64,000 nt of DNA from Rhabditophanes sp. KR3021 (GCA_963281155.1 CAUJLY010000003.1:1116001-1180000), one strand, 5' to 3'. Numbered from the stretch's first letter, positions 12,403 to 23,359 are shown. Numbers and translations are program-made. The notes: generated from the sequence alone by a model not told the origin.

Positions 12403-14657
12403 ATGCCTACTGCTAGCGTTGCTAGTCATTACCACGCTCACAAGCCGAATGTTCCAATTATTTTGGAAGATGTTTTTGGATGGGTCAAGGAGGGAAATGC
12501 TTTTCAGGTCCGAGTCTGGCTGGATGATACAGAACATGACTTAAATATAGGGTAAGGGAAACCATAAACGCAGATGTAATTATTCTTTATTACTTTATAG
12601 AGATGATCATGCATTTTCTTTGCTTCATTGGGCAGCCAAAGAAGGTCATTGCGCAATTGTTGAATTACTTTTGGCCAGAGGAGCTCGTGTAAATGCTACG
12701 AATATGGGAGATGATACCAGTCTTCATTTGGCTGCTTCCCATGGTCATAGTTTAATTGTGATTGTTAGTTTGCTGGCAAATACCAATATTTATTTATTTT
12801 TTATTATTCCAGAAATTATTATCAAAAAGAGCTGACGTGAATGCACCAAATGAACATGGAATGACACCTTTGCATTATGCTTGCTTTTGGGGCTACGAAC
12901 AAGTATGCTTTGACTTAATTCGAGCAGGTGCATACGTCAATTTAGCTAATAAAAGAGGTTTAACTGCTCTAGATGTGTGCCAACCTCAAATCCTTCAAAA
13001 TATCAAAGAAGTGGCACTGGAAAGCAGACAAGACATCACCCAACGAATTCCCTTTCGCGATGAACATTGGAAAGGAACAAAAAGCAGAACGAGAGATGCC
13101 ACTCTTTCGAGATATACTGGAGTTGATATCAAATCACTCACTTTATCTAAACCAATTGCTCAAAGTCATTCCGGTAAATTAAACAAGGGAATCAAACTAT
13201 TTATTTAAATTAAACGAGGAATCAAATTACTCATCAGTACTCATCTTGAGTCAATTAGAAGGCGAACGCATGCTTGGTATTCATCAGAAGTAGTTCTTCA
13301 TCCAAGCCAAACGTTGTTCAACCATTTAGAGGCATTGAAGTTGGTGCTATGCTTTTTTCATCCTGTATAATTCTCACATCGACGTAATTTAATGTGGTCA
13401 GCTAGTCGACCATTACCACTCACAACCAACTTGCAGTGCGTACATTTACTTCTTCTGCGCATTTCCTTGCTAAATTTTAGATGACACTTTGTGCAATTAA
13501 ACTTAGCTTTTTGAAACTTAGGAAAAGATGGTCTTTCATTTTGTGCCTGATTTTCTCGTCATTAATGACATCTCTCAAGTGTAGACCCATTTTCTTAACT
13601 TGCCTAGGCTTCAAATTATGCACAAATACTGAGCAACGTTTCCCATACTTAAATTAAGTGTATCTTCAAATATAGTAATATAGATTCTTTCTAGAGCAGG
13701 GGCAGCTTTGGGAGCATATCACATTTGCCCATTCAATTTTAAGAATTTCACTTTTACAATCTTTCCATCGCCTTCGGCTAAGCACTGATCCTAGCCTTTA
13801 AAAATTGGTCCTCCTTCTTTGTCAAAAGACCATGACCGCGAAATTTACTTGATGTTTCTGTCTTATAGCCTTAAAATTAACACTTAAAGGGACAATATTA
13901 ATCTGTCAAAAATTCTTCAGGTACCGTTTATCGAGGTAAATGGCAGGGAAATGAAGTGGTAGCGAGAGTTCTGAATCTCCGTGAAGTTACTGCGCGTGTT
14001 TCAAGAGACTTCCAGACCGAATTTCCAAGTCTACGTATCTTCGCCAATGCCAATATTTGCCCAATCCTAGCATGTGTCAATCAACCACCAGATTTAATAG
14101 TGATTTCTCAATTTATGGAATATGGATCATTATACAACGTTCTTCATGAACAAACTGCCGTCGTCATTGACTATTCACAAGCTTTGAAGTTTGCTCTTGA
14201 CATTGCCCAGGGAATGACCTTTTTACATTCACTAGACCCAATGATCCTAAGATATTATCTTTCCTCGAAACATGTAGTTGTAGATGAAGAATTAAGTGCC
14301 AAGATTAGTATGGCTGACACTAAATTTAGTTTTCAAGAAGTAGGACGTAACTATTCACCAGCCTGGATGTCACCCGAAGCTTTGCAAAGAGCCCCACAAG
14401 ATCTTAATCTGAGAGCTGCTGGAATGTGGTCATTTGGAATTTTGTTATGGGAATTAGTTTCACGTGAGGTTCCTTTCTCCGAATTATCGCCTATGGAAGC
14501 TGGAATGAAGATTGCATTAGAAGGCCTTCGAGTTACCATTCCACCAGGAACTGCCAAATCAATGGCTCGTTTAATGAATATTTGTCTCAATGAAGATCCT
14601 GGCAGAAGACCTAACTTTGATCAAATTATTCCTATCTTAGAAAAGATGTCTGTTTGA
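12403..14657 (+). CDS. pat-4: integrin-linked kinase (pseudokinase), PAT-4/ILK
   Basis: Adaptor of integrin adhesions and muscle dense bodies; it binds PINCH through its ankyrin repeats and parvin through its kinase-like domain. Exons 12403-12551, 12601-12763, 12813-13173 and 13921-14657 join in frame to 469 residues (human 452). Order: an N-terminal extension of about 23 residues, [12 protein letters not shown], ankyrin repeats ([27 protein letters not shown]), the linker [12 protein letters not shown], then the kinase-like domain ([14 protein letters not shown]). The lysine of human VVVKVL is arginine here (VVARVL). The catalytic loop lacks the HRD Asp ([10 protein letters not shown]), as in other ILKs, so no phosphotransfer is expected. 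SMADTKFSF and PAWMSPEAL follow. Intron 3 is 747 bp and contains a zinc-finger relic; the other two introns are 49 bp. Confidence 0.95.
13358..13560 (-). mobile_element. BED-like zinc-finger fragment inside ILK intron 3
   Basis: The reverse strand of the long ILK intron has about 65 open codons containing [12 protein letters not shown] followed by KCTHCKLVV and ADHIKLRRC. The spacing of two CxxC pairs with a later H...C resembles BED-type fingers found in hAT-like transposases and their domesticated relatives. No transposase catalytic region is visible on either side, so this looks like a fragment left by an insertion that lengthened the intron. Confidence 0.4.
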
Positions 14658-15646
14658 GAACATTTTATAATTAATATAAATAATAATACTAAATATACAT
14701 AAACAATATCAATTTTGATTGATGTGCTTTTGCCTTAATTTTTTTGGATTTGTTAAAATGATTGTCGAGATTTGTTTAATTTTAATGCAATGTATGTAAT
14801 CTCATTTTGTAAAGAATTTACAAGTACAAGATGTTTTTGATAAATAAACTCCTAAATAAAGTCCCTGCAGTGTTTAGACAGGTAGGCAATTAGTATTTCT
14901 CGAATATTGATGGCTTCTTTTGGAAAACTATAATCTTTACTTGTTTTATGACATAATCTGCATTCCTTCTTAAAATGCATAATTACATAAAAATGCTATA
15001 AACCAAGTTAAATGTAATCACACCCAAAAAGATTCAAGTTTTGAATAAAATAAAGTTCAGCACAATGAAAGTATAAAATAATTTGATCTCTTTGGGTTTA
15101 CATTAATATCATTATAAATATACTGTATTGACAATGTTCAATTTTGGTTATTTATTGAAAGATATGTGACAAAACAATTTAGTTATGCGGAAACCATAAT
15201 ACGTTGTTGTCTTGTAAAAGTTGACTTAGTTTTATAATATGAGTGTATCAAGTCTTTATATTTTAGACATTATAAAACTTTTTCACGAGATTATCTTTTG
15301 TAATATTGGATTTATAAATGATTAAGCTAAATTAATATCACTTTATTAATTTATTTTACAAATTTTTTTTATATTCATAAATATGTATTGATATCTGGGC
15401 AAATGACATCAACAAAATCAAAGGTCAATTTTGAGAATTTTTGCAATAAATATGAAGTTTACGACAACAACTTTTTTTCATTGTATTATCAGTTGAGTCA
15501 TTATTATATGGGTATATATTTATAAAAATAAACCAAATATATTCATTCTTATCGCATTGCAGTGAGACAATTTTATTTCAAAATTTCATCACTTGTAATC
15601 AATGTTTTAATATTATTTTAGATCTAAAAACAATTTGTACTGCAAC
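14658..15646. other. intergenic region, ILK to BTB-BACK gene
   Basis: AT-rich, about 990 bp. It contains the ILK 3' UTR and, just before the next gene, a TATTATTTTAG acceptor ending near 15621 that could take the spliced leader. Nothing else is recognisable. Confidence 0.4.
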
Positions 15647-16700
15647 ATGAAAATACCCAATTTTTCCAAATTCCTAAACAAAAAATCATTTACGGATGCT
15701 GAACTATGCTTTAAAGATGGTTCGATGAATGTTTCAAGAATGATTCTCTCTGGATATTCTGATTTTTTTGCGGCCTTATTTCTTGATGATGAAGATAAGG
15801 TTACCTTTACAATAAACAATATAAAATTGGTTGATTTCAAAACTTTTTATGAATCTATTCTTCTGGGTAATTCATTCAAAATTGATGACAACAATATAAA
15901 TAATGTTTTACACTTTATGAATGTGCTTAATGATACAGATATGATGGTAAATTTGTTTTCAAATAAACATTTGATTTTGTGTTTTTAGATTGACTTTCAA
16001 AATTGGATGTCAATTGAAAAAAACTATATTTATCTTGGAATAATTTATGAAAATACATTTCATTTAAATTTAAAATCATTGCACGAAGAAGCCGAAATTC
16101 TAATGAGTCAACATTTTGGCGTAAGTATCTTTCTACTTTAATTGATCATTCATTTAGAAACTACGAGAAATCAAAGCTTTTGATTCATTTAATGTGAACA
16201 CTTTTACGGAATTGTTTACACGTAAATTTATTGAAGACAAAGACCAAATGGAAATAATCAAAATTATAACAAGGTGGGTTGAATATGATTATAAGCAAAA
16301 TGGAATTTATTGGTTAGATTTGTTTACACGTGTATCATTTACTAATATGTCATATCAGTTTATACAAGATTACATCAAAGAAACTCCAAAAGTATATGAA
16401 TTTCCCAGATTATGCCAGTTTTTGGTCACAATTAATGCCCTTAAAGTTCATGAAGCAGAAGAGGGATTTAAAAATGAACTAGAAAAAGTAAAAATTCAAC
16501 AACAAGAAGCTAAAGATAATCAAGAAGTGGCTATAATTAATGAAAATATAGTTTTAAATAATCCAGAAGAACCAGTAATAAATCAACCCAAACTATTTGC
16601 AAGAATGCGTAGTAGAAACAATGAAATAGGACATCGGGAAATTTTAATGGAACCATCTAATCCTAAAATTCGTAAATTTTTTGGTAAAAGAGAAAAATAA
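15647..16700 (+). CDS. BTB-BACK protein (Kelch-less)
   Basis: Probable substrate adaptor for a Cullin-3 ubiquitin ligase, by analogy with BTB-BACK families. Exons 15647-15946, 15989-16120 and 16158-16700 join in phase 0 to 324 residues. The N-terminal half is a BTB fold: FTDAELCFKDGSMNVSRMIL, SGYSDFFAALF, FKTFYESILLG. The second half fits BACK (IIKIITRWVEYD, LDLFTRVSFTNMSYQFI). The C-terminus is a charged tail with a short coiled-coil-like stretch (NELEKVKIQQQEAKD) and ends FFGKREK; no Kelch repeats follow. It resembles the N-terminal half of the BTB-BACK-Kelch gene at 33738-35538 and the relic at 18987-19146, so this is a local family. The adaptor role is inferred. Confidence 0.75.
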
Positions 16701-16712
16701 CCTGTAACACTT

Positions 16713-16958
16713 TTATTTATTTAATTTCTTAAATCGGAATACAACTACTTCATTTACATAAAATAATTCAATTAACTGGGGATCAAGATTATACCATAGC
16801 ACTCTATATCTCGCTAAAACTTTCCATTGCTTGTTCAAATATTTATCATAGAGAAACACATCCAGATAGCTTTTTGGAGGGTGGGCAACTGGTCTTTTTA
16901 TATCGCATATAAAAAACATCAATATTTGAGTCAATCGATTGTTCTTTCTACTAACCAA
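16713..16958 (-). other. unidentified reverse-strand reading frame
   Basis: An 81-codon frame ending just after the BTB-BACK stop, with KYLNKQWKVLARYRVLW and aromatic-rich surroundings. I recognise no domain. It sits directly beside the LINE relic and may be part of that debris. Confidence 0.2.
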
Positions 16959-16959
16959 T

Positions 16960-17640
16960 GAATCATAAACGAAAATTTCTGTTCAGCAATAAATTTTGGA
17001 AATGGCTTGACTTGTGTTAGCATATAAACCTCAACATTGTGAATGCCCAATGCTTCGGATAAGTTTCCAATAGGACGTACTCTACCATTAGTCTTCTTAA
17101 TATTGACGTCTCTGTTTTATTCAGACCTTCAACTTCTGCTTGTTGTAATGAATAGCATGCACAACTATACTTCAGCCAATGACGGATAAAGAAGGAATAA
17201 AGTTTGCCTCTTTCCAAGTTCTTCAGATGTTCCTGATTTTGTGGTAAGCTTTCCACGCAGACTGTTTCCTCCTAGATACCTCTTTCGTCTGATTGTCTTG
17301 GATGTTGGTCGTTGCCATGAAAGTAAACTCATCTATTGACTCAATTGCCACCTCACAGTTTGAGATGTATTTAGTTTTGGAGTAATTTATCTTGAGTCCA
17401 ACTTTTAGAGCTTCTTTTCCAAGGCTGTCAACATTACCTGGCCAGGATGAGCCACAATTGCAATGTTCATAGGCATATGCAAAATAAACAAGTTTTTCAT
17501 CATTCACATTTATCCCGTATTTGTAATAAACTTCATCTCAACCCAAGCTTCTTGTAACTTTACCCAGAAACAGATTAAAGAGGATGGGAGATAGAGTATC
17601 ACCCTGTGGAATACCTGACTTAGTAAAGAATTGTAGCAAT
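16960..17640 (-). mobile_element. RTE-like non-LTR retrotransposon relic (reverse transcriptase fragment)
   Basis: Reverse-strand reading gives the reverse-transcriptase signature TKSGIPQGDTLSPILFNLFL (about 17620-17560), then KLVYFAYAYEHC where an active enzyme has YADD, then LKINYSKTKYISN, and, in another frame, ACYSLQQAEVEGLNKTETSI. The order and spacing fit palm and thumb of an RTE/CR1-class LINE. A TGA interrupts the frame near 17536, the catalytic Asp pair is lost, and a frame change separates the last part. It is dead. No endonuclease domain is seen upstream. Confidence 0.7.
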
Positions 17641-18270
17641 ACTTAAGTAATAGGAGTCGGATGGTGTTTATTTAAAGACAACACAAAAAGGGTGAAATGT
17701 TATAAAATAGGAAAAGTATTGAAACATGCGATCAAAAACAGAAGGATTGGTTATATGTTTACACATCTATAATGCAATTATGTCCACTCAACAATTATCC
17801 CAAAATTTATTAATATAACATGTGCAATTGCATATGTTATGATTCATTTTAGAAATACCGTCGTCAGCTTCCATTTGCTCCAACAGGTGATATGATTTTG
17901 TTGATTGGAATCATATTAAGAAAAATGTTATGAAATCAGTTAGAATAAATAAATTATCAATTCGGTTTCAAAATGATCGCTCTAATACTTTTGACAAAGG
18001 CCAATTGTTTTGTGATATATGTATATAAGGAAATTTACATTTTTTCAGTTCATTTTTTATAAATATGAGTAAACATTATTATGCGAATATGTGTGTTTTA
18101 TATTTTATTAATGCATACAGATGTACTTAGTACTGGTGATCAAAGTTTGCTAATCTAACTGAACACATCTTGCAGACTTTAATAAGATTGAGGCAATCTT
18201 TGTTCAGCCCATAACAGAAAGTTGGATGATTCCCGCTGGCATCAGACTTTTTGTTGTCAATTTCTTTAAA
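17641..18270. other. AT-rich stretch without genes
   Basis: Between the LINE relic and the tandem repeat. I see no coding, RNA or repeat signal that I can name. Confidence 0.35.
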
Positions 18271-18330
18271 AAGAACAACAACATACCTTTTCTGATAAAA
18301 AAGACAACAACATACCTTTTCTGATAAAAA
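18271..18330. repeat. two-copy tandem repeat, unit about 29-30 bp
   Basis: Two adjacent near-identical units share the core ACAACATACCTTTTCTGAT, the second starting at 18301. The copies differ by one base and a one-base length change, so the duplication is recent. Confidence 0.8.
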
Positions 18331-18427
18331 AGGTTTAGAAGTAATTTTTAAAAACAACTGCACTATTTATGAAGATCACATTAGAAATTATTCGGATGGT
18401 AGTATACTGTTACTCAAAAATTATATG

Positions 18428-18690
18428 CGGAAACAATTGCTGATTGGGAATTATTTAAAGCTTTGGATGTTCAAATAAAATGGGACAAAGCATTCATGAA
18501 CATCACCATGTTAAACTCCAAAATTGTTTATTTTACTCTGTTATTTCATCAATAAACTTTTTATCAAACCTGATGCTGACACTTTAATTATGGAATCTTT
18601 TATTGAAATTACATCAAAAAAGCTCTTTAACTTAACGGACTTTGAGGGTAACAAAATAAACACCCTCTTTAATAAAATTAAAGCGTATTA
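18428..18690 (+). pseudogene. unidentified coding relic
   Basis: Two blocks in adjacent frames read ETIADWELFKALDVQIKWDK and, after a frame change near 18530, KPDADTLIMESFIEITSKKL followed by LTDFEGNKIN and a stop. The composition looks like former coding sequence. It lies just upstream of a BTB relic and may come from the same degraded gene family. No family assignment. Confidence 0.3.
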
Positions 18691-18986
18691 AACGGCATTA
18701 ATAATTCAGTGTTCCTATATAAAATTCGTCATTCCACTTGCTTAATAACAAATATTTAGTGAGATATTTCATATGGATTGTTGTTGGAATAATTAATGGG
18801 GATTTTGACCAAGCTTGATGTATAAGAGGGAAGACTCACTTATGTTTTTACACGATCGATGTTCAGACGGTTATGATTAGTTTTAATATCGATAATGTTT
18901 ACTGTTATTGCGTTAGTATTCATTTCTACTATGTCTTAGAAGTTGTTTGTGGAGGCCAATAAATACTTAAATTTACCATATTAACA

Positions 18987-19146
18987 ATTTGAAGTTTCTG
19001 ACTTTAAGATCTATTATGAATATGTCCATTTCGGAGATAAATTTAAAATTGATGGAGACAAGATTACTTCTTTATTGCAAGTTCAAAGTGAATTAAAGTT
19101 ACCTGATATGAGGGCAAGTTATTTATATGTGAACAAACTCAAATGA
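18987..19146 (+). pseudogene. BTB-domain relic
   Basis: About 50 codons read FEVSDFKIYYEYVHFGDKF then KIDGDKITSLLQVQSELKLP. They align with the BTB helix region of the gene at 15647 (FKTFYESILLGNSFKIDDNN). There is no start or BACK domain in frame, so this is a fragment of a third copy. Confidence 0.55.
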
Positions 19147-19191
19147 ATTACGACAAAGAATCAAAAAAAGGAATAATTATAAAAGGAAGTT

Positions 19192-20223
19192 TCAATTAAT
19201 TCTGCTGCCAACGGTTTGAATTCTAGCTGGCTTTCTAATCCTTGTTAGAGATCCCTTTTTTGAAAGATTCAAAGGCCTTGGACGACCTGTTCTTTTCTGA
19301 TATTGACTACAACAATTGCACAGATACTCTTTTCCAGATTTTCTCCACTGTTTTGTTTCCGTAGTTCCACAACGAGAGCATTTTCTTGTGATACGCATTT
19401 CAACAGGAGGTGTTAAAGGGCTTTCGAGAACTTGACGGTCAACTTGAGTTTGATTGTATCTTTCGATTTGTTCAGCATTATTTAGAATCACTCGTTGTGA
19501 AGGTGGGACATTTTGTTGTGGCTGACCATCTTCAGATTTGTTGTTAATATAATTTTGGACTGAAACATTGATTTGAGGTCTAAAAGTTTCCATATTTTGA
19601 TCAAACTCGAATAATTCATGCCCAAGACCAATAAATTCATGATTTGCGCTATAGATGTTTTGATTTGCGCTATAAATGTTTTGATCTGAACCATGATTGT
19701 TCTGATTTGTACATAAATAGTTTGTATTTTCAACATAATTGGTTTGATCTGCATCAAATTGATTTTGTTGAACCAGGTAGTTGTTTCGATTAGTCCCACA
19801 ACAGTTATTTTGGGTATAATCGTCAGTTAGACTTGAATGCATGCTGCTGGAGAATCCATCGAAAATATTGCGCTGTTTTTGATGATTCATAAGAATTTCT
19901 TGGTTGTAGTTAGTACTGTAATTTTCCATTGAGGGTACGGGGTAACTCATTGCGCTGTTATTTGAGTTGTAATAACTTTGGTGATTCAAGCCAGTTCCTA
20001 AGTTTTGCATGGTTGATACAGAAGGAACCATTGGATTGTCTAGAATTACATCCTTGTAAGTTTCCATTGATGGGACATGATAATTCATTGCACTCTTATT
20101 TAGGTTGTAATGAATTTGGCCATTGTAGTGGTTAGTATTGCCAGTTTCCATTGATGGCACAAAAAATTCGATTGCGTCGTCATTTGAGTTTCGATAATAG
20201 CTTGGGAAACTTTGTTGGTTCAT
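19192..20223 (-). CDS. GATA-type zinc-finger transcription factor (END/ELT-like)
   Basis: A 343-residue single-exon protein starting at the ATG at 20223. The single GATA finger is C-terminal: CSRCGTTETKQWRKSGKEY followed by LCNCCSQYQKRTG and the basic RPRPLNLSKK tail. The usual LCNACGLY is altered to LCNCCSQY, and the RPRPL tail recalls the nematode endoderm factors END-1/END-3. The long N-terminal part is rich in Asn, Gln, Tyr and Ser and has internal repeats: VPSMET or VPSMEN three times plus a VPSVST variant, and tandem NQNIYSAN units. A TATA-like GATTATAAATAG lies at about 20288-20299, 65-75 bp upstream of the ATG. A role in early lineage specification is inferred from the finger type only. 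Orthology to a particular GATA gene cannot be fixed by eye. Confidence 0.8.
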   Translation of the reverse strand: MNQQSFPSYYRNSNDDAIEFFVPSMETGNTNHYNGQIHYNLNKSAMNYHVPSMETYKDVILDNPMVPSVSTMQNLGTGLNHQSYYNSNNSAMSYPVPSMENYSTNYNQEILMNHQKQRNIFDGFSSSMHSSLTDDYTQNNCCGTNRNNYLVQQNQFDADQTNYVENTNYLCTNQNNHGSDQNIYSANQNIYSANHEFIGLGHELFEFDQNMETFRPQINVSVQNYINNKSEDGQPQQNVPPSQRVILNNAEQIERYNQTQVDRQVLESPLTPPVEMRITRKCSRCGTTETKQWRKSGKEYLCNCCSQYQKRTGRPRPLNLSKKGSLTRIRKPARIQTVGSRIN

Positions 20224-20287
20224 TGTTTAGTTGTTGTAAATAATTAAGTGAATTAATAATAATGATCTAATTTTATATTGCATTCTA

Positions 20288-20299
20288 TTTATAATCGAA
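20288..20299 (-). promoter_or_regulatory. TATA-like element of the GATA gene
   Basis: GATTATAAATAG on the reverse strand, 65-75 bp before the GATA-factor ATG. No outron-type acceptor is obvious between them, suggesting a conventional promoter. Confidence 0.35.
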
Positions 20300-20789
20300 A
20301 AGAATGGCACTTTGCGCATCCAATATGGCATTTTTAATTGACGGTATCTCAGTTTTGATGGCATTTGATATCATAATGTGCCATTCAAACGGCATTTGGA
20401 ATGACATCGTCACATTCATAGTTACAGCTTTCAACAATTAGCTCATTCAACGCCCATCTAGGACAAATTAAATCCTGATATCCTATACTCTACGGTAATC
20501 AAATGTTGATATGGTAGAATAATTGAGAACGTTAGAATTGAATTCGAACAATAAATATGGAATCCATTCTATTGTTTCATGCTAAAACAAATTTCACATG
20601 GCTTAATCATAAAACAACTCCATCGGCACTAAAATACCGACAATAGTTCTTTTGGAGAAACATTTTTGAACAAAATCGTAGCAACAAGGTTTTATAAAAG
20701 AACGTACATAATTTAAAACAGTGTAAAGAAATTGGTGACTACCCCGATTTATTTTTAATTTAATAATCTAAAGGTATTCAATTCTCAGC
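20300..20789. other. intergenic region between GATA factor and basic BTB-like protein
   Basis: Contains the GATA gene's upstream DNA and the 3' UTR region of the next reverse-strand gene. Repeated GGCATTT or GGCACTTT-like words occur near 20304-20400 and could be factor sites. No gene seen. Confidence 0.3.
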
Positions 20790-22858
20790 TTAATAGGACT
20801 TATGATTGAAGCTCTTCAGGGACTTTTTGGATCTCTTCCCCTTTTTGGTTTTCTTGGGGCGAGTATCAACCTTGGTGTAGACACCATATGAAGTATCTTG
20901 AGAAGACAAAGCTGGGCTGAAGGAGCCTCCATATGCAGGAGTTCGGCTCAATCCACAATCGACTGGGAATTGGTTTGGCTCATATCCAGAAGTGACTGTC
21001 CAGGCAGTGTTGTCAGTTTGGACAACTGGATGAGGCATGTTCTTCTTAAGCTTAGGATTGTAGAGCATAGTGTATCCAAAACCTTTCTTGACACCAGCAG
21101 CTTCACAGTTTTCAATGCTTGGCTTGGCCTTTCCTCTTCTCTTTCTTTTATTTGCAGAGGAAGCTCTGCTAGCAAGAGAAGGGTAGTTGTTGATTTCATG
21201 GATAGACTCGGGAGAAAAACGGCGATTTTCGGCATTGTCAATAAGATGCTGGTAAGTGAGGTGACGTTCCCCAGGAACAGATTGAACAGGCTTAGTGATG
21301 TTGGTAGAGGAGATTCTTGGTTCGGCAGAGTAAGAAGGATCAAAGACATCTGGACCACGGTTGATGTCATAAAGAGAAGCAGCAGTCAGAAAACGGTCTT
21401 TCATTTGCTTGATGTTGCGGTAAGGATTACGGGAAGCAGCACTTGATGATCTGGAGGATAATCGCTTCTTTGCGAGATTCTTAGATCTGGCAGACTTAGC
21501 AAGCTTGGACATTTTTCTACCATGCTTGTTTCTGACTTTTTTAACAAAAGCAGGAGTGACCTGTTGGAATCTGAAACATTTGGAACTAGACGCAGATTTC
21601 TTTTGGACACGTTCGTTTTTTACTGCATCATCTTTATTGACATTTCTTCCTGAGTCGCGTTGGAGTTGAAGATCCTTTTGTCTTTGATCGAGTAGAGGAG
21701 TATCACCATGCTTTGATTTGCGGCTAGATTTGGGAGAAGGAAAATCTAAAACCTTGCCAAACGTACTTTTTTCCCATGTTGCAACAGCCCGAGTTACTGA
21801 TGGAGTTGGATTGTGTCTAGGAGGCAAGACGTTCGAGTTAGACACGGAATTTCTTTTTATTTTGGAAGGGCCGCTGTAAAATGGCAAAAACCGGTGGGTA
21901 ACGAGACTAAGGAATGGATCAGCGTAAACTTCGACAATTCGGATAATTCTTTCAACATCGTCCTTACTCATTCCAGTAAATCTAACACAATTGATCAAGG
22001 CATCAGCGTAGGGCATAGCATTGGATGAGGCTTTAAACTTCATAAGAACCAATCTGAAGGTTTCAATTTCATCGGCAACATTCAATCTGTCGAAAGACAT
22101 CAAGTTGACAAATCCAGAGATATTCATTATATCCAAATTTTGTTTCTTGATGAGAGAGAACAAAAAAGCATTAGCAACATCCAGAATAGAGTTTTTTGCG
22201 AAAACAGAAACTGATATCTGTGGGTCACCAAACAAACTGATTGTTTCCAGTAAACATTGGCGATCTCCAATGCTGATACCAATCAAACTCAATTCAATGA
22301 TGCCAGAAAGATTGGGGGATTGGAGAGTGGTGCAGAGTTCAAAAATTTCTCGAACTTCGGAAAATTTGAATTTTATAACCCCGGAGACAAGATAATCAAG
22401 GACTTTGTCACAAGTCGCAGCAGGCTGAGCATCCATCGTTAAGATAGAACATGGCACTTTTCTTCCTTCGAGTTCTTTTCTAACAAAGTAACACTCGTTG
22501 CAAAGGATCTTAGGGTGAATAGAGCCGATGACGTTTCCATTTCTGAAAATAGTCATTCTCAAGCAATCCTTTTCTTTCTTGGCAGCTTTCATAACATCTT
22601 CAGCAAACTGCTTTTGATAATTACACTTGATAGTAATGGTTCGGTCTGTCTTGTTGAAAGAGTAGCATATTCCCTTTTGAGAAAAGCGTTCACCATCTAT
22701 TTCTTGTTTGCCGCTAGCACTAGATGTAGTTTCTTGCAACTCTGATGGCAAAGTCAAACCTAAGTAATCAATTGAGGATGCAGAAGCTGTTGAGACAGAC
22801 TCTGATTTGTCAGGCTAAAAATATACATACTAACATTAAGCAAAACACAACATACCAT
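20790..22858 (-). CDS. large basic protein with BTB-BACK-like N-terminal half, function unknown
   Basis: Not assigned to a named family. The ATG (22856-22858) is followed at once by a GTATGT donor; a 41-bp intron ends TTTTTAG at 22815, and the frame PDKSESVSTASASSIDYLGL leads into the long exon. Joined length is 675 residues. Residues 100-300 look like a divergent BTB then BACK fold (PAATCDKVLDYLVSGVIKFK, MSFDRLNVADEIETFRLVLM). The C-terminal half is disordered and very rich in Lys, Arg and Ser (KKVRNKHGRKMSKLAKSARS), ending in a Lys/Ser-rich tail, which suggests nuclear or nucleic-acid association. That is inference. A start codon forming the whole coding part of exon 1 is unusual. Confidence 0.7.
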
Positions 22859-23210
22859 TTTAACGTGTAAACTTATTGACACCTGTCGCTTCAATCATAA
22901 CAACATCCTCTTTATTTACTTTTTAGGTTCCAAAATTTGCAAAGTAGTAAATTCAAATCTCCTGATTTGCCGTATATGTTAAAAAATTAAATTAATAAAC
23001 GTGACTGTTAACGGCAATGACGTGTTATCTAGTTATGCATATTAGAAGTGTCACCTTATAAATACACGCTAATTTGTACTTGTTATGTGTAAATAACGTT
23101 TAGGAAGCATCAAATAATAATTTAAAAGTTTTATAATGTTCCCTACGCTAAAATAATCTAAATTTGGCATTAATTGCAGTTAAATAGTTACTTGATTCTA
23201 ACATTTATTA
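22859..23210. other. intergenic region upstream of the basic-protein gene
   Basis: AT-rich DNA between the basic-protein start and the 3' end of the first SL RNA gene. Nothing recognised. Confidence 0.3.
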
Positions 23211-23301
23211 GAGTCTTTTGCAAGACTCGTCCCAAAATTTGGTAACAGTAGTCAAATAGAATACTGAACGCATACTAACCTCAAACTGGGTTTTTTAAAC
23301 C
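23211..23301 (-). ncRNA. spliced-leader RNA gene, copy 1
   Basis: Donor of the 5' leader trans-spliced to nematode mRNAs. The reverse strand starts at 23301 with a 22-nt leader (GGTTTAA at the 5' end, CCCAGTTTGAG at the 3' end), followed directly by a donor GTTAGT. Downstream are the Sm-protein site AAATTTTGGG (23240-23231) and a perfect 7-bp hairpin, GAGTCTT/AAGACTC with a GCAA tetraloop (23228-23211). This is the standard leader-donor-Sm-hairpin order of nematode SL RNAs, about 91 nt. A second copy in opposite orientation is at 30160-30251. Confidence 0.9.
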
Positions 23302-23347
23302 GTATTAGTAAGTGCAATTAGATCTTTTACATTACTAGTTACGATAT

Positions 23348-23359
23348 TCGGAAGTAGGA
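23348..23359 (-). promoter_or_regulatory. PSE-like promoter element of SL RNA copy 1
   Basis: TCCTACTTCCGA on the reverse strand occupies -47 to -58 relative to the SL RNA 5' end. The identical 12-mer sits at exactly the same distance upstream of copy 2. Its position matches the proximal sequence element of snRNA and SL RNA genes. Confidence 0.75.

Noticed and set aside
16985..17010. AAATTTTGGAAATGG, an Sm-site look-alike
   Set aside because: No leader, donor or following hairpin is present, so it is not a third SL RNA or snRNA gene.
20898..21446. Long + strand open frame opposite the basic-protein gene
   Set aside because: It mirrors the biased codons of the real reverse-strand exon and shows no protein-family character.
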